From Hyphomicrobiales bacterium (GTDB taxonomy: Bacteria; Pseudomonadota; Alphaproteobacteria; Rhizobiales; Beijerinckiaceae), in the NCBI GenBank assembly GCA_900299065.1, contig OMIJ01000168.1, forward strand, positions 1-5,524: a DNA stretch of 5,524 nt, written 5' to 3'. Position 1 is the stretch's first letter, and every line of letters begins with the position of its first letter. This document shows positions 5,449 through 5,524 of the stretch, one piece after another. The position numbers and the translations under genes were made by a program. Under the pieces are notes generated by a model. The model ran no database searches. It was not told the origin of the DNA and saw nothing but the letters and a program-made list of their open reading frames with translations.

Positions 5449-5524
5449 ATGATTTTATTGATCGAACACTTGCTCAATGGTTTGCAGCTGGGTGTGACCT
5501 TGTTTCTGCTGGCCTCGGGTTTGA
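5449..5524 (+). CDS. LivH-type branched-chain ABC transporter permease, first 25 residues (partial, runs off right edge)
   Basis: ATG at 5449, with AGGA at 5440-5443 five bases upstream. The visible protein reads MILLIEHLLNGLQLGVTLF and continues LLASGL. The LLxGLxxGxxxxLxAxGL pattern is the typical N-terminus of LivH-like permeases, leading into the first membrane helix. Its position just after a Liv-type binding protein agrees. The family forms the inner-membrane channel with LivM, powered by the ATPases LivG and LivF, which would be expected to the right of the window. Only about a tenth of the protein is visible. Confidence 0.8.
   Translation, partial: MILLIEHLLNGLQLGVTLFLLASGL

Overview
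The window most likely comes from an alphaproteobacterium, probably of the order Hyphomicrobiales (Rhizobiales). This is inferred from gene content: a membrane-anchored DUF2778 protein, a Liv-type transporter beside ring-cleavage genes, and a PhoB-type box of the form used by rhizobia. No rRNA or marker gene is present to confirm it. The outer genes look visibly richer in G+C than the middle block.

Layout. (1) 1-557, minus strand: N-terminal half of gentisate 1,2-dioxygenase, running off the left edge. (2) 558-987: a 430-base divergent intergenic region. It holds a candidate promoter and palindrome for the dioxygenase, a weaker inverted Pho-like box, and a near-consensus Pho box (947-964) just ahead of the next gene. 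(3) 988-2178 and 2175-2735, plus strand: a GT4 glycosyltransferase resembling monoglucosyl-diacylglycerol synthases, and a PAP2-type membrane phosphatase. They overlap by four bases (ATGA) and so form a tight two-gene operon. (4) 2751-3881, minus strand: a membrane-anchored periplasmic DUF2778 (L,D-transpeptidase-like, Tlde1-related) protein, convergent with the phosphatase. (5) 3882-4191: a 310-base divergent intergenic region. (6) 4192-5361, plus strand: a secreted Liv-type periplasmic binding protein. After a hairpin-rich gap comes the first 25 codons of a LivH-type permease (5449 to the right edge).

Two themes emerge. The flanks suggest uptake and breakdown of an aromatic acid: gentisate ring cleavage plus a Liv-type ABC importer whose substrate cannot be read from sequence. 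The centre looks like a phosphate-starvation lipid-remodelling module. A PhoB site would switch on a phosphatase that could supply diacylglycerol and a glycosyltransferase that could glycosylate it, replacing phospholipid with phosphorus-free glycolipid. The individual families are well known. The arrangement (Pho box, GT4, overlapping PAP2, with the Pho box so close to the start codon that the mRNA may be leaderless) is the most interesting thing here. No tRNA, rRNA, CRISPR array, insertion sequence or phage gene was seen.
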